Part shown: positions 32,639-41,876 of the stretch, piece after piece | Layout of the letters: every line of letters starts with the position of its first letter | Position numbering within the stretch: the first letter of the stretch is position 1 | DNA from: DASPFV01 sp035620975 | Lineage (GTDB): Bacteria > Acidobacteriota > Vicinamibacteria > Vicinamibacterales > 2-12-FULL-66-21 | Direction: 5' to 3' | DNA: 45,020 bases | Assembly: GCA_035620975.1 (NCBI GenBank) | Contig: DASPFV010000138.1 | Coordinates: 1-45,020 of the forward strand | Made by a program: the position numbers and the translations under genes | The notes under the pieces: generated by a model | Seen by the model: the letters and a program-made list of their open reading frames with translations, nothing else | What the model was told of the DNA's origin: nothing | Database searches by the model: none

Positions 32639-33550
32639 TCACTTCCGCCGGCTCCGCGCGGCCAGGTACGCCAGCAGCGCGAAGTCGAGAGGCTGCGAGG
32701 TGTCCAGCTGCACGTAGTCGATGCCTGCTCCCCGCAGCGCGCGGTCGTAGTGCAGCGTGAGGCCAGCCAGATCGCGCAGGTACGTCGCCCGGATCTCGGA
32801 GGGCTCGGCCGTGATCTCCTGCTGGCTCTCGAGATCGCGGAAGCGCGCCGGTCCGCGGAACGGGAAGGTGAGCTCGTTCGGATCCAGCACCTGGAACACG
32901 ATGACGTCGGTGCCCCGGAATTTCAGGTGTTTCAGGCCCTTCACGATCGGCTCCGGATCGTCGAGCAGATCCGAGATCAGCACCACCAGGCTCCGCTTGA
33001 CGAGGGCTTCGGCCAGCTGATGGAGCGGCCGCGCCACATCGGACCGCGTGCCCTGCTCGATCCGCCCGAGCGCCAGCAGCACGGTCTGCAGGTGCCCGGG
33101 GCGCGCCGAGGCCGGCAGGCGGAAGGCAATCCGCTCGTCGAACGTGATGAGCCCGGTGGCGTCACGCTGCCGGTGCATCAGAAACGCGAGCGACGCGGCC
33201 AGCACCGAGCCGTAATCGAGCTTGCTCATCGGCGCCGATCCCCGGTAGCCCATCGACGCGCTGAGGTCCACGAGCAGGTGGCACTCGACGTTGGTCTCTT
33301 CTTCCGACTTGCGGACGTAATGCCGATCGCTGCGGGCGTAGACCTTCCAGTCGAGCATGGACAGGTCGTCGCCTGGAATGTATTGGCGGTACTCGGCGAA
33401 CTCGACGCTGAACCCCTTGTACGGGCTGCGGTGCAGGCCGGCGAGGAAGCCCTCGACCACCGTCCGTGCCTTCAGCTCCATCGTCCCGAGCCGCGCAAGG
33501 ACGGCGGGATCGAGGAACGTGAGGTCGCGCGCGCCGGTGGACTCGGCCAT
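32639..33550 (-). CDS. DUF58 protein (VWA-like partner of MoxR)
   Basis: The 303-aa soluble protein, starting at ATG 33550 two bases after the moxR stop, shows the DUF58 hallmarks SVEFAEYRQYIPGDDLSMLDW and a VWA MIDAS motif (LLVDLSASMGYRG), with LVVLISDLLDD. DUF58 proteins are almost always encoded with MoxR-type AAA+ ATPases and are thought to present metal-dependent adhesion surfaces to the ATPase's clients. An in-frame extension upstream into moxR is not coding. Confidence 0.92.
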   Translation of the reverse strand: MAESTGARDLTFLDPAVLARLGTMELKARTVVEGFLAGLHRSPYKGFSVEFAEYRQYIPGDDLSMLDWKVYARSDRHYVRKSEEETNVECHLLVDLSASMGYRGSAPMSKLDYGSVLAASLAFLMHRQRDATGLITFDERIAFRLPASARPGHLQTVLLALGRIEQGTRSDVARPLHQLAEALVKRSLVVLISDLLDDPEPIVKGLKHLKFRGTDVIVFQVLDPNELTFPFRGPARFRDLESQQEITAEPSEIRATYLRDLAGLTLHYDRALRGAGIDYVQLDTSQPLDFALLAYLAARSRRK

Positions 33551-33552
33551 GG

Positions 33553-34575
33553 CTACATCCCGCTGCGCGGCCTGGGCACCGCCTCGAGGAGCCGATCCAC
33601 CAGGTTGTCGGACGTGATGCGCTCCGACTCCGCGTAGAAGTTCGGGATGACGCGATGGCGCAGCACGGGCTTCGCCAGCGCGCGGATGTCCCCGACCGAC
33701 ACGTGATAGCGGCCCTGCAGCAGCGCGCGGGCCTTGCCCGCCAGGATGAGCGCCTGGGACGCCCGCAGACCGGCGCCCCACTTCACCCACTCACGCACGA
33801 ACGCGTGATCGCTCTGGCGGCCGGGGCGGGACGCGTCCACCAGCCGGACGGCATAGCGGGCGATGTCTTCCGCCACCACGACCTGCCGGACGAGCTGCTG
33901 GATCTCGAGGATGTCGGCACCGCCCAGCACCCGCTGCGGCACGTGCCGGGACACCCCGGTCGTCTCCGTCACGACGCGCACCTCTTCGTCCTCGTCGAGG
34001 TAGGTCATGACGATGTTGAACATGAACCGGTCGAGCTGGGCCTCGGGAAGCGGATAGGTGCCCTCCAGCTCGATCGGGTTCTGGGTGGCCAGCACGAAGA
34101 ACGGCCGATCGAGCGGATAAGTCCGGCCGGCGGCCGTGACGTGGTACTCCTGCATCGCCTCCAGCAGCGCCGCCTGCGTTTTCGGCGGGGTCCGGTTGAT
34201 CTCGTCCGCGAGGATGATCTGCGCGAAAATGGGCCCTTTCACGAAACGGAGCGACCGGTGCCCCGCGTCCTCGTCGAGGACCTCGGTACCTGTGATATCG
34301 GCCGGCATCAGGTCGGGCGTGAACTGGATGCGCTTGAACGAGAGGTCGAGGATCTGCGCGACCGTCTTGATGAGCAGCGTCTTCGCCAGCCCCGGCACCC
34401 CGGTGATGAGGCAGTGGCCGCCCGTGAAGAGGGCCATGAGGACCTGGTCGATGACCTCGTCCTGCCCGACGATGACCTTGCGGATCTCGGCGAGGATGCG
34501 CTCGCGGCCGTGCGCCACGCGTTCGGCGACCGCGGCGATGTCCACCGCGTCCGGGTTCCCCGTATAGGTATCCAC
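33553..34575 (-). CDS. MoxR-family AAA+ ATPase
   Basis: A 340-aa chaperone-like ATPase with Walker A TGVPGLAKTLL, Walker B IILADEINRTPPKTQ, sensor 1 in LATQNPIELEGTYPLPEAQLDRF and the C-terminal helical lid. GTG 34575 lies seven bases after GGAG. MoxR proteins are thought to insert metal or remodel VWA-containing protein complexes. The neighbouring DUF58 and two VWA proteins are its likely partners. Confidence 0.95.
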   Translation of the reverse strand: MDTYTGNPDAVDIAAVAERVAHGRERILAEIRKVIVGQDEVIDQVLMALFTGGHCLITGVPGLAKTLLIKTVAQILDLSFKRIQFTPDLMPADITGTEVLDEDAGHRSLRFVKGPIFAQIILADEINRTPPKTQAALLEAMQEYHVTAAGRTYPLDRPFFVLATQNPIELEGTYPLPEAQLDRFMFNIVMTYLDEDEEVRVVTETTGVSRHVPQRVLGGADILEIQQLVRQVVVAEDIARYAVRLVDASRPGRQSDHAFVREWVKWGAGLRASQALILAGKARALLQGRYHVSVGDIRALAKPVLRHRVIPNFYAESERITSDNLVDRLLEAVPRPRSGM

Positions 34576-34609
34576 AAACGATCTCCGTCAGGGCGAACTG
34601 CCCCGGCCA

Positions 34610-35464
34610 TCAGTGCGTCAGCGCGTACACGATCTCGTTGATCTGCATGCGGTACGCCTGCGCGGTGAAACGGACGTAGCCGGGGTAGTCCGCGGCGTTC
34701 GACCACTCCCAGCCGTCTCCCATGTCCGTGTTCCAGTTGATCAGCACCATCGCGCGCCCGTTGTCGTCCTCGATGGCCCTCAGCCGGGCCACGAACCCGC
34801 CCTTCTCCCAGGTCCGGCCCTGCAGAAACGAGCCCAGCCCCGGCGTCTGCGGAAACTCGCTGAGCTGGTAGAAACAGTTGAAGATCGGATGGGTTGGCGG
34901 AAGGTCCACGATCGGCCGATCGGGGAAGACGCGCCGCATCTCGCGCTCGAAATTCGCCCATTCGACCGGGCCGTGGAAGTCGTCGAACGTCAGGGTACCG
35001 CCGCGCAGCAGGTACTCGCGCAGGATCGGCACCTCCGCATCCCGGAGCCGCATCGTCCCGGGCTCGACGATGTAGATCCACGGGTAGGTCCAGAGCGCCG
35101 GGTCCTCGATCGTCACGACGACCGGATCGTTGACCTGGATGGAGGTCACGGTTCTCACCCGTCGGGAGAGGTTCTGCTCGGCGGCCGGGTAGTCGATCGT
35201 CCAGCACTCGTTGTTGGTGTCGCAGCCCTGCGAAGCCGGCACGTTCCAGGCCTGGTAGCGAACGCGGGCGAAGGTCCACTGCAGGCCCGCGAACCTCGGA
35301 TCCGGCGCGAGCGGGTCCTGCGCGTCGGCCGGGCGCGTGAGCGCGACCGCGAAGAGCAGGCTGACGAGGCCGGCTGCGCCGAGTGCGAGGGGAATGGCGG
35401 TGGGCGGGCCGCAGTTCTGGCGGCCGCCCGCGGCCGGTGGCTGAGCGAGCGGGCCCACCCTCAC
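34610..35464 (-). CDS. DUF4159 secreted protein
   Basis: GTG 35464 is chosen because it overlaps the upstream stop (GTGA), giving 284 aa. GTG 35458 is also possible. A signal peptide (LALGAAGLVSLLFAVALTRPADA) precedes a compact domain with conserved-looking LQWTFARVRYQAW, EYLLRGGTLTFDDFHG and PTHPIFNCFYQL. DUF4159 has a glutamine-amidotransferase-like fold and is repeatedly found in MoxR/BatA gene clusters; the function is unknown. 34 bp separate it from moxR. Confidence 0.8.
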   Translation of the reverse strand: MRVGPLAQPPAAGGRQNCGPPTAIPLALGAAGLVSLLFAVALTRPADAQDPLAPDPRFAGLQWTFARVRYQAWNVPASQGCDTNNECWTIDYPAAEQNLSRRVRTVTSIQVNDPVVVTIEDPALWTYPWIYIVEPGTMRLRDAEVPILREYLLRGGTLTFDDFHGPVEWANFEREMRRVFPDRPIVDLPPTHPIFNCFYQLSEFPQTPGLGSFLQGRTWEKGGFVARLRAIEDDNGRAMVLINWNTDMGDGWEWSNAADYPGYVRFTAQAYRMQINEIVYALTH

Positions 35465-38040
35465 CGCCGTGCCCCGCGCGGGCGTGCGGGCTCCGCTTCG
35501 CCCTCGATGCTCCGCAGCAGCAGGTCCTGCGCCCGCTCGAAGCTGGGAGCAATCTCGAGAGCCGCGAGCGCCTCGCGCTTCGCCTCGTCGCGCCGGCCCG
35601 AGAGCAGGTAGCTCTTGGCGAGATCGCAGTGGGCGGCGGCGCGATCCGGCGGACCGATGGCGAGCGCGACGCGGAACTCCCGGGTCGCGACCGCCAGGTC
35701 CCTTTCCTGGATGGCCAGCCGGCCCAGGCCCGTGTGGGCCTGGGCGTCGAACGGGTCGATCTCGACGACGCGCTCGTGCGCGGCCGCGAGCGCCTGCTCG
35801 TCCCCCGCTTTCGCGGCGAGCGCCGCAAGGCGGCGCGCCGGCTCGACTGCGGTGTGGTCGTTCGAGAGCAGCGCCAGGTACTCCTTGATCGCCCGCGGCG
35901 CGTCGCCGAGCTGCTCGGCCAGGCTGCCCATGATCGCGTGCGGGCTGTTCTCGCCGGTGGCCACCGGCACGAGCGCCGCCGCCCGCTCGAGCGGTTCGAA
36001 CGCCGCACGGTCGCCCTGCTCGGCGAGCGCGGCGCCGTAAGCGAGCTGGGCCTGGTAGCTGCCCGGCCGGGCCGCCGCGGCTTCCCGCAGGGCGGCGATA
36101 TCGCCCGGCCTGGGCGGCTCCTTCCCCTCCGAACCTCCCAGCGCGGCGCGCATCGCCGAGTACCGCGTCGCCATCGCGTCGTCGAACGACGACTGGAGCT
36201 GGTCCAATGAGACGCCCAGCGCGCGGCTGATCGCGGTCTCTCCCTCGAGGCCCTCGCCGTACGCGCGCAGCAGCTTGCGAAGCCCCTCCGTTCCGTGGGC
36301 CTGCACGATGTGATCGACCAGCTGAGACGCCTGGAAGTACGCGAGCGCGATCGTCTCCGGCCGCGTGAAGCCGGAGTTCAGATCGCTCAGCTTGAGCACC
36401 TGCCCGCGCTCGAGGGCCAGCGCGAACGACACCTCCATGTCGCGTCCCCACGCCGGCCGCGCGCGCGTCTCCTCGTAGACCGAGATGCCCTCTGTCAACC
36501 AGCGCGGCACGCGCTGGTTGGACATCTGCAGCGTGACGACGTGGGCGAGCTCGTGCCAGAGCGTCGCCTGCCACGAGAAGCTGCCCGGCGGGCGGGCCCT
36601 GGGCGAATCCATGCTGACGACGCGCCCGAAGCAGGCGCCGAGCGCGCCGATCAGGCCCGGCAGTCCGAGATTGCGGACCGCGAAGTCGTCGTGTTGCGGG
36701 AAGATCTCGACGAGAATCGGACCCTTCGGCGTGAACTCGTAGGTGGCCGACAGCCGCTTCAGCGCCTCGCGGGCCAGCGGCAGCGCATACTCCTTCAGGA
36801 CGGGGGCCTCTTCCGGGTGCAGCTTCAGGACGAGATCGCCGTCCTGGATGACCTCGAACTTCTCCAGCTTGTCGAGGAGCGCAAGCAGGTTGTACGTCAC
36901 CCGATCGAAGGGATCGGCCTTGAACGCCCGCTCGAGCGACCGGCGGGCCTCGCTCTCGTCGCCGGTGCGCATCAGGTGCATGCCCAGATCCGCGTACGCC
37001 CGCGTGTTCGAAGGATCCAGACCGATGGCCTTGCGCGTCAGCGCCACGGCCTCGTCGAAGCGGTAGTTCCGGGCGGACAGATCGGCCGCCACGCGATACA
37101 CCTCGCCGAACGACGGGTTCAGCGCGAGCACCTCGCGCACATCGGCCTCGAACCGGGTGCGATCGTCCTTGACGTACGCGATCGCGGCGAGCAACGCGCG
37201 CGCCTCCAGATGGGACGGATTCGTGTCCAGCACCGTCTGGATCCGCGCGCGCGCTTCCGGATAGCGCGTGTTGTCGAGATCGAGGCTCGCCAGCAGGAGG
37301 TGCGCGTCTGCCAGCAGCGGATCGATTTCTAGCGCCCGCTCCGCCGCTGCCGCCGCCTCCGGCGGGTTCTCGTCGATGAGCGTCTGGGCCAGCCCCACAT
37401 GCGCGGGGGCCCACCGGGGATCGGCCTCGAGCGCCTGCTTGAACGAGCGCAGCGCCTCCGGAGCGTTGTACTTCTCGAGGAACAGGGTTCCCCACGCCGT
37501 CTGGACGGGCGCGGCGGATCCGGTCGCGGCGGCGGCCCGGTAAAGCGCGTTGGCGTCGCGGACCCGGTTCAAGGCGTGCGCCGCGCGCGCGGCGCGCAGC
37601 AGGGCCTCGCCGTCCGCCCCGGCGCTCGCCTGCCGGTAGACGCGGACGAGCAACGGGTCGGCTGCCTCCGCGCGACCAAGCTGTCGGTGCAGCAACCCCA
37701 GCTCCAGCGCCGCCTCGCCTGCCGGCTCGGTCCCCACGGCATCTTCGAGCAGCTGCTGGGCGTCCTGATATCGCCCGTGTACCAGCGCAATACGGGCGAG
37801 GACCGGTGCCGCAGCGGGATCGCCGGCCGGCCGGGCTCGTGCGAGCGCCTCCGCCTCCTCCAGGCGCCCGTGCGCGATCAGCCGGCGTGCCGACTGCGGA
37901 AACGGCAGGTCCTCGGCCGCTGGCGCCTGCGCCGCACCGAACGACGAGCCTGCCGTGAGCGCGCAGGTGAAGAGCACGACCGCGACGAGCAGTCGCGTCG
38001 AAGCCGGAGCCCGAGTCAAACCGGCTTGCAGGGCCACCAC
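35461..38040 (-). CDS. TPR protein with a gluzincin (HExxH...E) protease domain
   Basis: I place the start at GTG 38040 (VVALQAGL...), because the TATAAT at 38050-38055 lies inside the longer frame that begins at 38061. The 859-aa product has a signal peptide or anchor (about 15-35), about ten tetratricopeptide repeats (residues ~50-420), then a gluzincin-type metallopeptidase core with LWHELAHVV and the downstream Glu of RWLTEGISVYEE, and more TPRs at the C-terminus. The architecture fits a periplasmic, membrane-associated peptidase. It heads the DUF4159-MoxR-DUF58-BatA run. Confidence 0.88.
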   Translation of the reverse strand: MVALQAGLTRAPASTRLLVAVVLFTCALTAGSSFGAAQAPAAEDLPFPQSARRLIAHGRLEEAEALARARPAGDPAAAPVLARIALVHGRYQDAQQLLEDAVGTEPAGEAALELGLLHRQLGRAEAADPLLVRVYRQASAGADGEALLRAARAAHALNRVRDANALYRAAAATGSAAPVQTAWGTLFLEKYNAPEALRSFKQALEADPRWAPAHVGLAQTLIDENPPEAAAAAERALEIDPLLADAHLLLASLDLDNTRYPEARARIQTVLDTNPSHLEARALLAAIAYVKDDRTRFEADVREVLALNPSFGEVYRVAADLSARNYRFDEAVALTRKAIGLDPSNTRAYADLGMHLMRTGDESEARRSLERAFKADPFDRVTYNLLALLDKLEKFEVIQDGDLVLKLHPEEAPVLKEYALPLAREALKRLSATYEFTPKGPILVEIFPQHDDFAVRNLGLPGLIGALGACFGRVVSMDSPRARPPGSFSWQATLWHELAHVVTLQMSNQRVPRWLTEGISVYEETRARPAWGRDMEVSFALALERGQVLKLSDLNSGFTRPETIALAYFQASQLVDHIVQAHGTEGLRKLLRAYGEGLEGETAISRALGVSLDQLQSSFDDAMATRYSAMRAALGGSEGKEPPRPGDIAALREAAAARPGSYQAQLAYGAALAEQGDRAAFEPLERAAALVPVATGENSPHAIMGSLAEQLGDAPRAIKEYLALLSNDHTAVEPARRLAALAAKAGDEQALAAAHERVVEIDPFDAQAHTGLGRLAIQERDLAVATREFRVALAIGPPDRAAAHCDLAKSYLLSGRRDEAKREALAALEIAPSFERAQDLLLRSIEGEAEPARPRGARR

Positions 38041-38049
38041 GATAGTTCG

Positions 38050-38055
38050 ATTATA
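38050..38055 (-). promoter_or_regulatory. TATAAT -10 box for the TPR-protease operon
   Basis: Perfect TATAAT on the - strand, nine bases upstream of GTG 38040. A TTGACG farther upstream is 24 bp away, too far for a standard -35. It may drive a leaderless transcript for the MoxR-containing gene run. Confidence 0.45.
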
Positions 38056-38081
38056 GAGCACGGACTTTGCTCACCCGCCCG

Positions 38082-39506
38082 TCAATATAGACTCCGCCAC
38101 GTATAGAAAAGGACGGCCACGAGCCCCTGGAGGATGCCGAATGTCGCTGCCGCCAGCGGCACGACCCGCGACGGTACGATGGCGGCGAGCGCCAGGAACA
38201 GCGGGAAGAGCGTCGAGCTCACCCGTCCCAGCGACAACACCCCGCCGGCGAGCAGCGGGGGCACGAGGTTGGCGATCACGAACGCCGCCCACGCGGGACC
38301 GAGCCGCCGCCATACGGGCCAGATGAGGCCCAGAGCAAAGACGACGCCGAGCGCATTCAGCAGGTCGTAGGGCCTGGCCGTCGCCACCTGCAGCAAGCCC
38401 GCGCTCAGCGACGGCAGCGGTGCGTCGCCCGTGAACACGCGGCCCCACGCCCCGTGCATGCGCGCCCACGCGAACCACACGCCCGTACGCTGGAAGAGGT
38501 AGAAGGTGAACAGCAGCATGCCGGCAACCGGCATAGCGGCGGCCGCGAGCCGCATGGCCCTCCGAGCCGCCGGCGCGCGGTCCCCATCCGCACCACGGAC
38601 CCCGACGGCAGTCAGGAGGAGCGGAACAGCGAGCAAGAAGCCGTTCGGACGGGTCAGACCGGCCAACGCTCCGCAGACGGCCGCCGTGGCGAGCTGCTCG
38701 CGGCGCATGGCGTACCACGCCCCGAGCGAGACCAGGAGGAAGAGCGATTCGGTGTAAGCCGCACTGTAGAACACCGCGAACGGGTACGACGCCAGCAGCA
38801 CCACCGCATCACGGCCCCGTTCGGCGCCGAGCACGTCGCCGGCGAGCCGCCCGAAGAGCCACGCGGCGCAGAGGAATGAGGCCAGCGAGATCACCAGGCC
38901 GCACCACGCCAGGCGCAGGATTCGTCGCTCGCGCGGCAGATCCGGATCGCCCGCGCCCGACAGCGGCGCGACGGCCCGGACGAGCATGGGGTAAGCCGGA
39001 AAAAACGCGACGTTCTGCTGCCGCTTGAAGGTCGCCTGCCAGTCGTACCCCTCGGCGGCAATGCCGGCGTACCAGTTCGCGTCGAAGCGCGCCGGCAGCG
39101 CCGACAGCGCGCGTCGTCCGATGCCGGGCTCGTCGACGCCTTCCGGAAAACCGATAGTCGCAACGCCCAGGAGCCCGACCAGCAGGACGGTCGGCCGGGT
39201 CAACGCGAAGACCAGCAGGGCATGGCTAAAGGCAGGATGGCGGGCCAGCCACTGCGCGACGTGCTCGAGCCTCGAGAACAACGAGGGCACGGGCCGGGCC
39301 GCGTGCCGGATCGCGGCAATCGCGAGGGCGCCAAAAGTGGCGTGCGTCCACCGGATGGTGAGCGGGAATCCCGACAGAGCGTGGCGGTAATCTCCGGCCA
39401 GGAGCAGCACCAGGGCGGCGGCTGCCATCAGGAGCGTCAGAAGGTCTGCCCCCTGAACCCAGGGGGGAATCGGACGGCTGGCGGACGGGAGGGAGCGCAC
39501 GCTCAC
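38082..39506 (-). CDS. PIG-V/Gpi18-like mannosyltransferase family membrane protein
   Basis: Starts at GTG 39506 in a GTGA overlap with the previous gene (474 aa); longer frames upstream lie inside that gene. About ten membrane helices. The motif FDANWYAGIAAEGYDW followed by NVAFFPAYPMLVRAV matches the catalytic loop (W/FDxxxYxxIAxxGY...FFPxYP) of PIG-V-related glycosyltransferases, which use lipid-linked sugars. Acceptor unknown. Co-transcribed with another multispanning sugar-transfer-like protein. Confidence 0.82.
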   Translation of the reverse strand: MSVRSLPSASRPIPPWVQGADLLTLLMAAAALVLLLAGDYRHALSGFPLTIRWTHATFGALAIAAIRHAARPVPSLFSRLEHVAQWLARHPAFSHALLVFALTRPTVLLVGLLGVATIGFPEGVDEPGIGRRALSALPARFDANWYAGIAAEGYDWQATFKRQQNVAFFPAYPMLVRAVAPLSGAGDPDLPRERRILRLAWCGLVISLASFLCAAWLFGRLAGDVLGAERGRDAVVLLASYPFAVFYSAAYTESLFLLVSLGAWYAMRREQLATAAVCGALAGLTRPNGFLLAVPLLLTAVGVRGADGDRAPAARRAMRLAAAAMPVAGMLLFTFYLFQRTGVWFAWARMHGAWGRVFTGDAPLPSLSAGLLQVATARPYDLLNALGVVFALGLIWPVWRRLGPAWAAFVIANLVPPLLAGGVLSLGRVSSTLFPLFLALAAIVPSRVVPLAAATFGILQGLVAVLFYTWRSLY

Positions 39507-41389
39507 CGCAACTCGTACAGGCGCACCGGAGCCCCTTCCCAGAGGGCCTCCGCCACCGGCCGCACCGACGCCAGCCCGTCCAGCGTGCGCAAGACGTCCG
39601 CGCACGGCCGGCGGTACAGGGCGCAGTTGATCGACACGTGAGTCACGCCGCGCTCCTTCAGGAGGCTTATCGACGGTTCGTCGGGGAAACCGTCCATCCG
39701 CTGGACGAAGGCCTCGTACCCCGGAGGCAGGAACCCGCTGTATCCGTTTACGAGCGGCTTCCAGTGCGAAAGCGAGAAATACATGAACGGCGTGTTCTCG
39801 GCGAAGCCGGCAGGGTCCGTATTGAGCGGGAACTCCGCCAGGACCGCGCCCTGGATCTCCGCCAGCCGACCGTAAATCGCGGGGGGCTCGCGCCAGACGG
39901 GCTGGAGAACCAGGCGCGGCCAGACGTCCGCCATGGCGGCCGTGATGATCAGGGCGAACGCCGCGTCTTGGGTCCAGCCCCGGCGGCCCCGGAGAAGCAG
40001 CCGGACACCGAACCCCGCGAGAACGGCCAAGGTCAGGCCCACGATGATGCTGAATCGTGCAGGCACACGCATGCTGCTCACGCCTGGCACCCACTCGTAC
40101 AGATAGGGATACAAGAGGCCGTTGAACCCCAGCGACCCGTCGAAGGCCACGAGGAGGCCCGCCAGGTACGCCAGGCGAATCGGCCCGAGCGGCGGGACGA
40201 GCGCGGCGGCCGTCAGAACGATCGGGACGACGCCCGGGAACAGGGCACGTTCGCTTCGCGCGCCCGGCAGGAGCCGCGATCCGTAGAGGGCACTGCGCTC
40301 GTGGGCGCGCAGATAGTCGGACGCGGTGGCGCTGAACACGCGCACGGCGTCGTGCCCGCGGTCCCCCTTGACCGTGCGGGCGGCCAGGTAGGGCCGGGCG
40401 AGCGGCAGCGCCAGCAGCAGGGCTATGGCGGCGGCGACCGCGGACGGCCCGAGCAGTCGCGGTATGGACCGTCCAGACTGCCGGGCCAGCACGAAAGCCA
40501 GCGCCGCCAGGACGATCGGGAAGAACACGCCGTAATACATCGACGAGTAGAGCTGGGCGACCACGGCGAGCGCGGCCAGGAGCGCGTACGGCCAGCGCGC
40601 CGTCTCGACGAAACGGTGGACCGCCAGCAGGCCCAGCGGCATCCAGACGGTCATCTGGAGCTCGAGGTGGCTGTAGTGCTCGAAGCGGTAGGGATAGAAG
40701 CCGAACACCAGGGCCCCGACGAAGCCGGCGCGCGCTGAGCCGGTCAGCCGCGCGACCAGCAGGTAGGCTGCCGCCCCCGAGAGCAGGAAGCCGGAGACGA
40801 AGAGCACGTTGTAGACAGTCACCGGGTGGACGCCCAACGCGAGGAGCGGCGCCGCCATCGCGCTCGTCAGCAGCATGGCATCCGAATACGTCAGCGTCAG
40901 CGGGTCCGGATGGAAGATGTTGCCGTCGAAGAGCGGTCTGGGGTCTCCCTGAATCTGGTGGAACACCCATCCAATCCGCCAGATCGAGAACAGCGGGTCG
41001 CCCAGGTCCGGCACGGAATCCATGCGTCGCAGCTGCGGCCACAGCAGGACGAGGCCTGCCACGCCCAAGCCGAGGACCGCTCGCACGGCCGGGAGGAGGG
41101 CCAACCGGCCCGGTGCGTCCGCCCCGGGGTCGGTCAGCCGCCGCCGCAGCGCGGCATATCGTGCGGGATCCATTCCGAACGGCGGCTGGCGCGCGCCGAT
41201 GGTCCACCGGACTGCGGCCAGCGCGAGCGCGAGGAACGCCGCGCGGTCCACGCTCCGCGCCGAAACGCGGATGCCCCCGAAGGACGTGAAGATGCCGCCT
41301 GTCAGCTCGATCGCCACTGCGGCCGCGACCAGGCACGCAAGAAGGCAGTCGAGGACCAGCACGAGGCGGACCCGCCTCCGATCAGCCAA
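39503..41389 (-). CDS. Large polytopic membrane protein, GT-C glycosyltransferase-like
   Basis: The 628-aa product starts at TTG 41389, seven bases after GAGGAG, and overlaps the preceding gene by eight bases. It has ten or more membrane helices and a GT-C-like first external loop with paired acidic residues (DLGDPLFSIWRIGW). The soluble C-terminal part ends SINCALYRRPCADV...RLYELR. Similar proteins are annotated as glycosyltransferase or YfhO-like membrane proteins. It probably transfers sugar to a lipid or protein in the envelope; donor and acceptor are not evident. Confidence 0.75.
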   Translation of the reverse strand: MADRRRVRLVLVLDCLLACLVAAAVAIELTGGIFTSFGGIRVSARSVDRAAFLALALAAVRWTIGARQPPFGMDPARYAALRRRLTDPGADAPGRLALLPAVRAVLGLGVAGLVLLWPQLRRMDSVPDLGDPLFSIWRIGWVFHQIQGDPRPLFDGNIFHPDPLTLTYSDAMLLTSAMAAPLLALGVHPVTVYNVLFVSGFLLSGAAAYLLVARLTGSARAGFVGALVFGFYPYRFEHYSHLELQMTVWMPLGLLAVHRFVETARWPYALLAALAVVAQLYSSMYYGVFFPIVLAALAFVLARQSGRSIPRLLGPSAVAAAIALLLALPLARPYLAARTVKGDRGHDAVRVFSATASDYLRAHERSALYGSRLLPGARSERALFPGVVPIVLTAAALVPPLGPIRLAYLAGLLVAFDGSLGFNGLLYPYLYEWVPGVSSMRVPARFSIIVGLTLAVLAGFGVRLLLRGRRGWTQDAAFALIITAAMADVWPRLVLQPVWREPPAIYGRLAEIQGAVLAEFPLNTDPAGFAENTPFMYFSLSHWKPLVNGYSGFLPPGYEAFVQRMDGFPDEPSISLLKERGVTHVSINCALYRRPCADVLRTLDGLASVRPVAEALWEGAPVRLYELR

Positions 41390-41876
41390 GCGCGCGCTCC
41401 TCGACGCGGATTCGGATCAGCAGCAAGGCAGAGAAGCCCACGACAGCGGCCGTTCCGGCGTACGGCGCGCGGGCCATGAGCGCGATGCCTGCGAGCTCGG
41501 CTGCGACCCCCACGTAATTGGGATGGCGGAGCACGCGGTATGGGCCTCTCGTCGTGCGGTGTGACCCGGGCGGCACGAGGACACGGAACGTCCACCGGCT
41601 GCCGAGCGTCGCGATGGCCCAGTACTTCACCGCCTTGCCGGCGGCAAATACGGCCGCCCCTGCGATCGGTGCCTCGGGACCGTCAGCCCCCCGCACCCAG
41701 CCTTCGCCAATCATGGCCAGGAACGCAGCCGGATAGACGATCTGCATCACGCGGTAGACGTCTCCCGGCGGTTCGACGGCGCCGGCCGCCCGCAGGGCGC
41801 GCTCGTGCCGCCGGGAGAGCCGGGCTTCGAGGAGCATGGGCCCGAAGGCGAGGAGCCCCAGCCAGATTGCGCGCAT
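41382..41876 (-). CDS. Isoprenylcysteine methyltransferase-like membrane protein
   Basis: The 164-aa product has about four to five helices and the ICMT/PEMT-type SAM-binding signature near the C-terminus: RGPYRVLRHPNYVG and EERALG. Its ATG 41876 overlaps the ketosynthase stop by one base (TGATG). In bacteria such proteins methylate small carboxylic or lipid substrates; the adjacent ketosynthase suggests a fatty-acyl or polyketide product, as inference. The same family recurs across the divergent promoter at 43194. Confidence 0.85.
   Translation of the reverse strand: MRAIWLGLLAFGPMLLEARLSRRHERALRAAGAVEPPGDVYRVMQIVYPAAFLAMIGEGWVRGADGPEAPIAGAAVFAAGKAVKYWAIATLGSRWTFRVLVPPGSHRTTRGPYRVLRHPNYVGVAAELAGIALMARAPYAGTAAVVGFSALLLIRIRVEERALG

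Noticed and set aside
34610..37495. 961-codon open frame on - spanning two genes
   Set aside because: Only its last ~284 codons (DUF4159) are coding; the rest is an out-of-frame reading of the TPR-protease gene.
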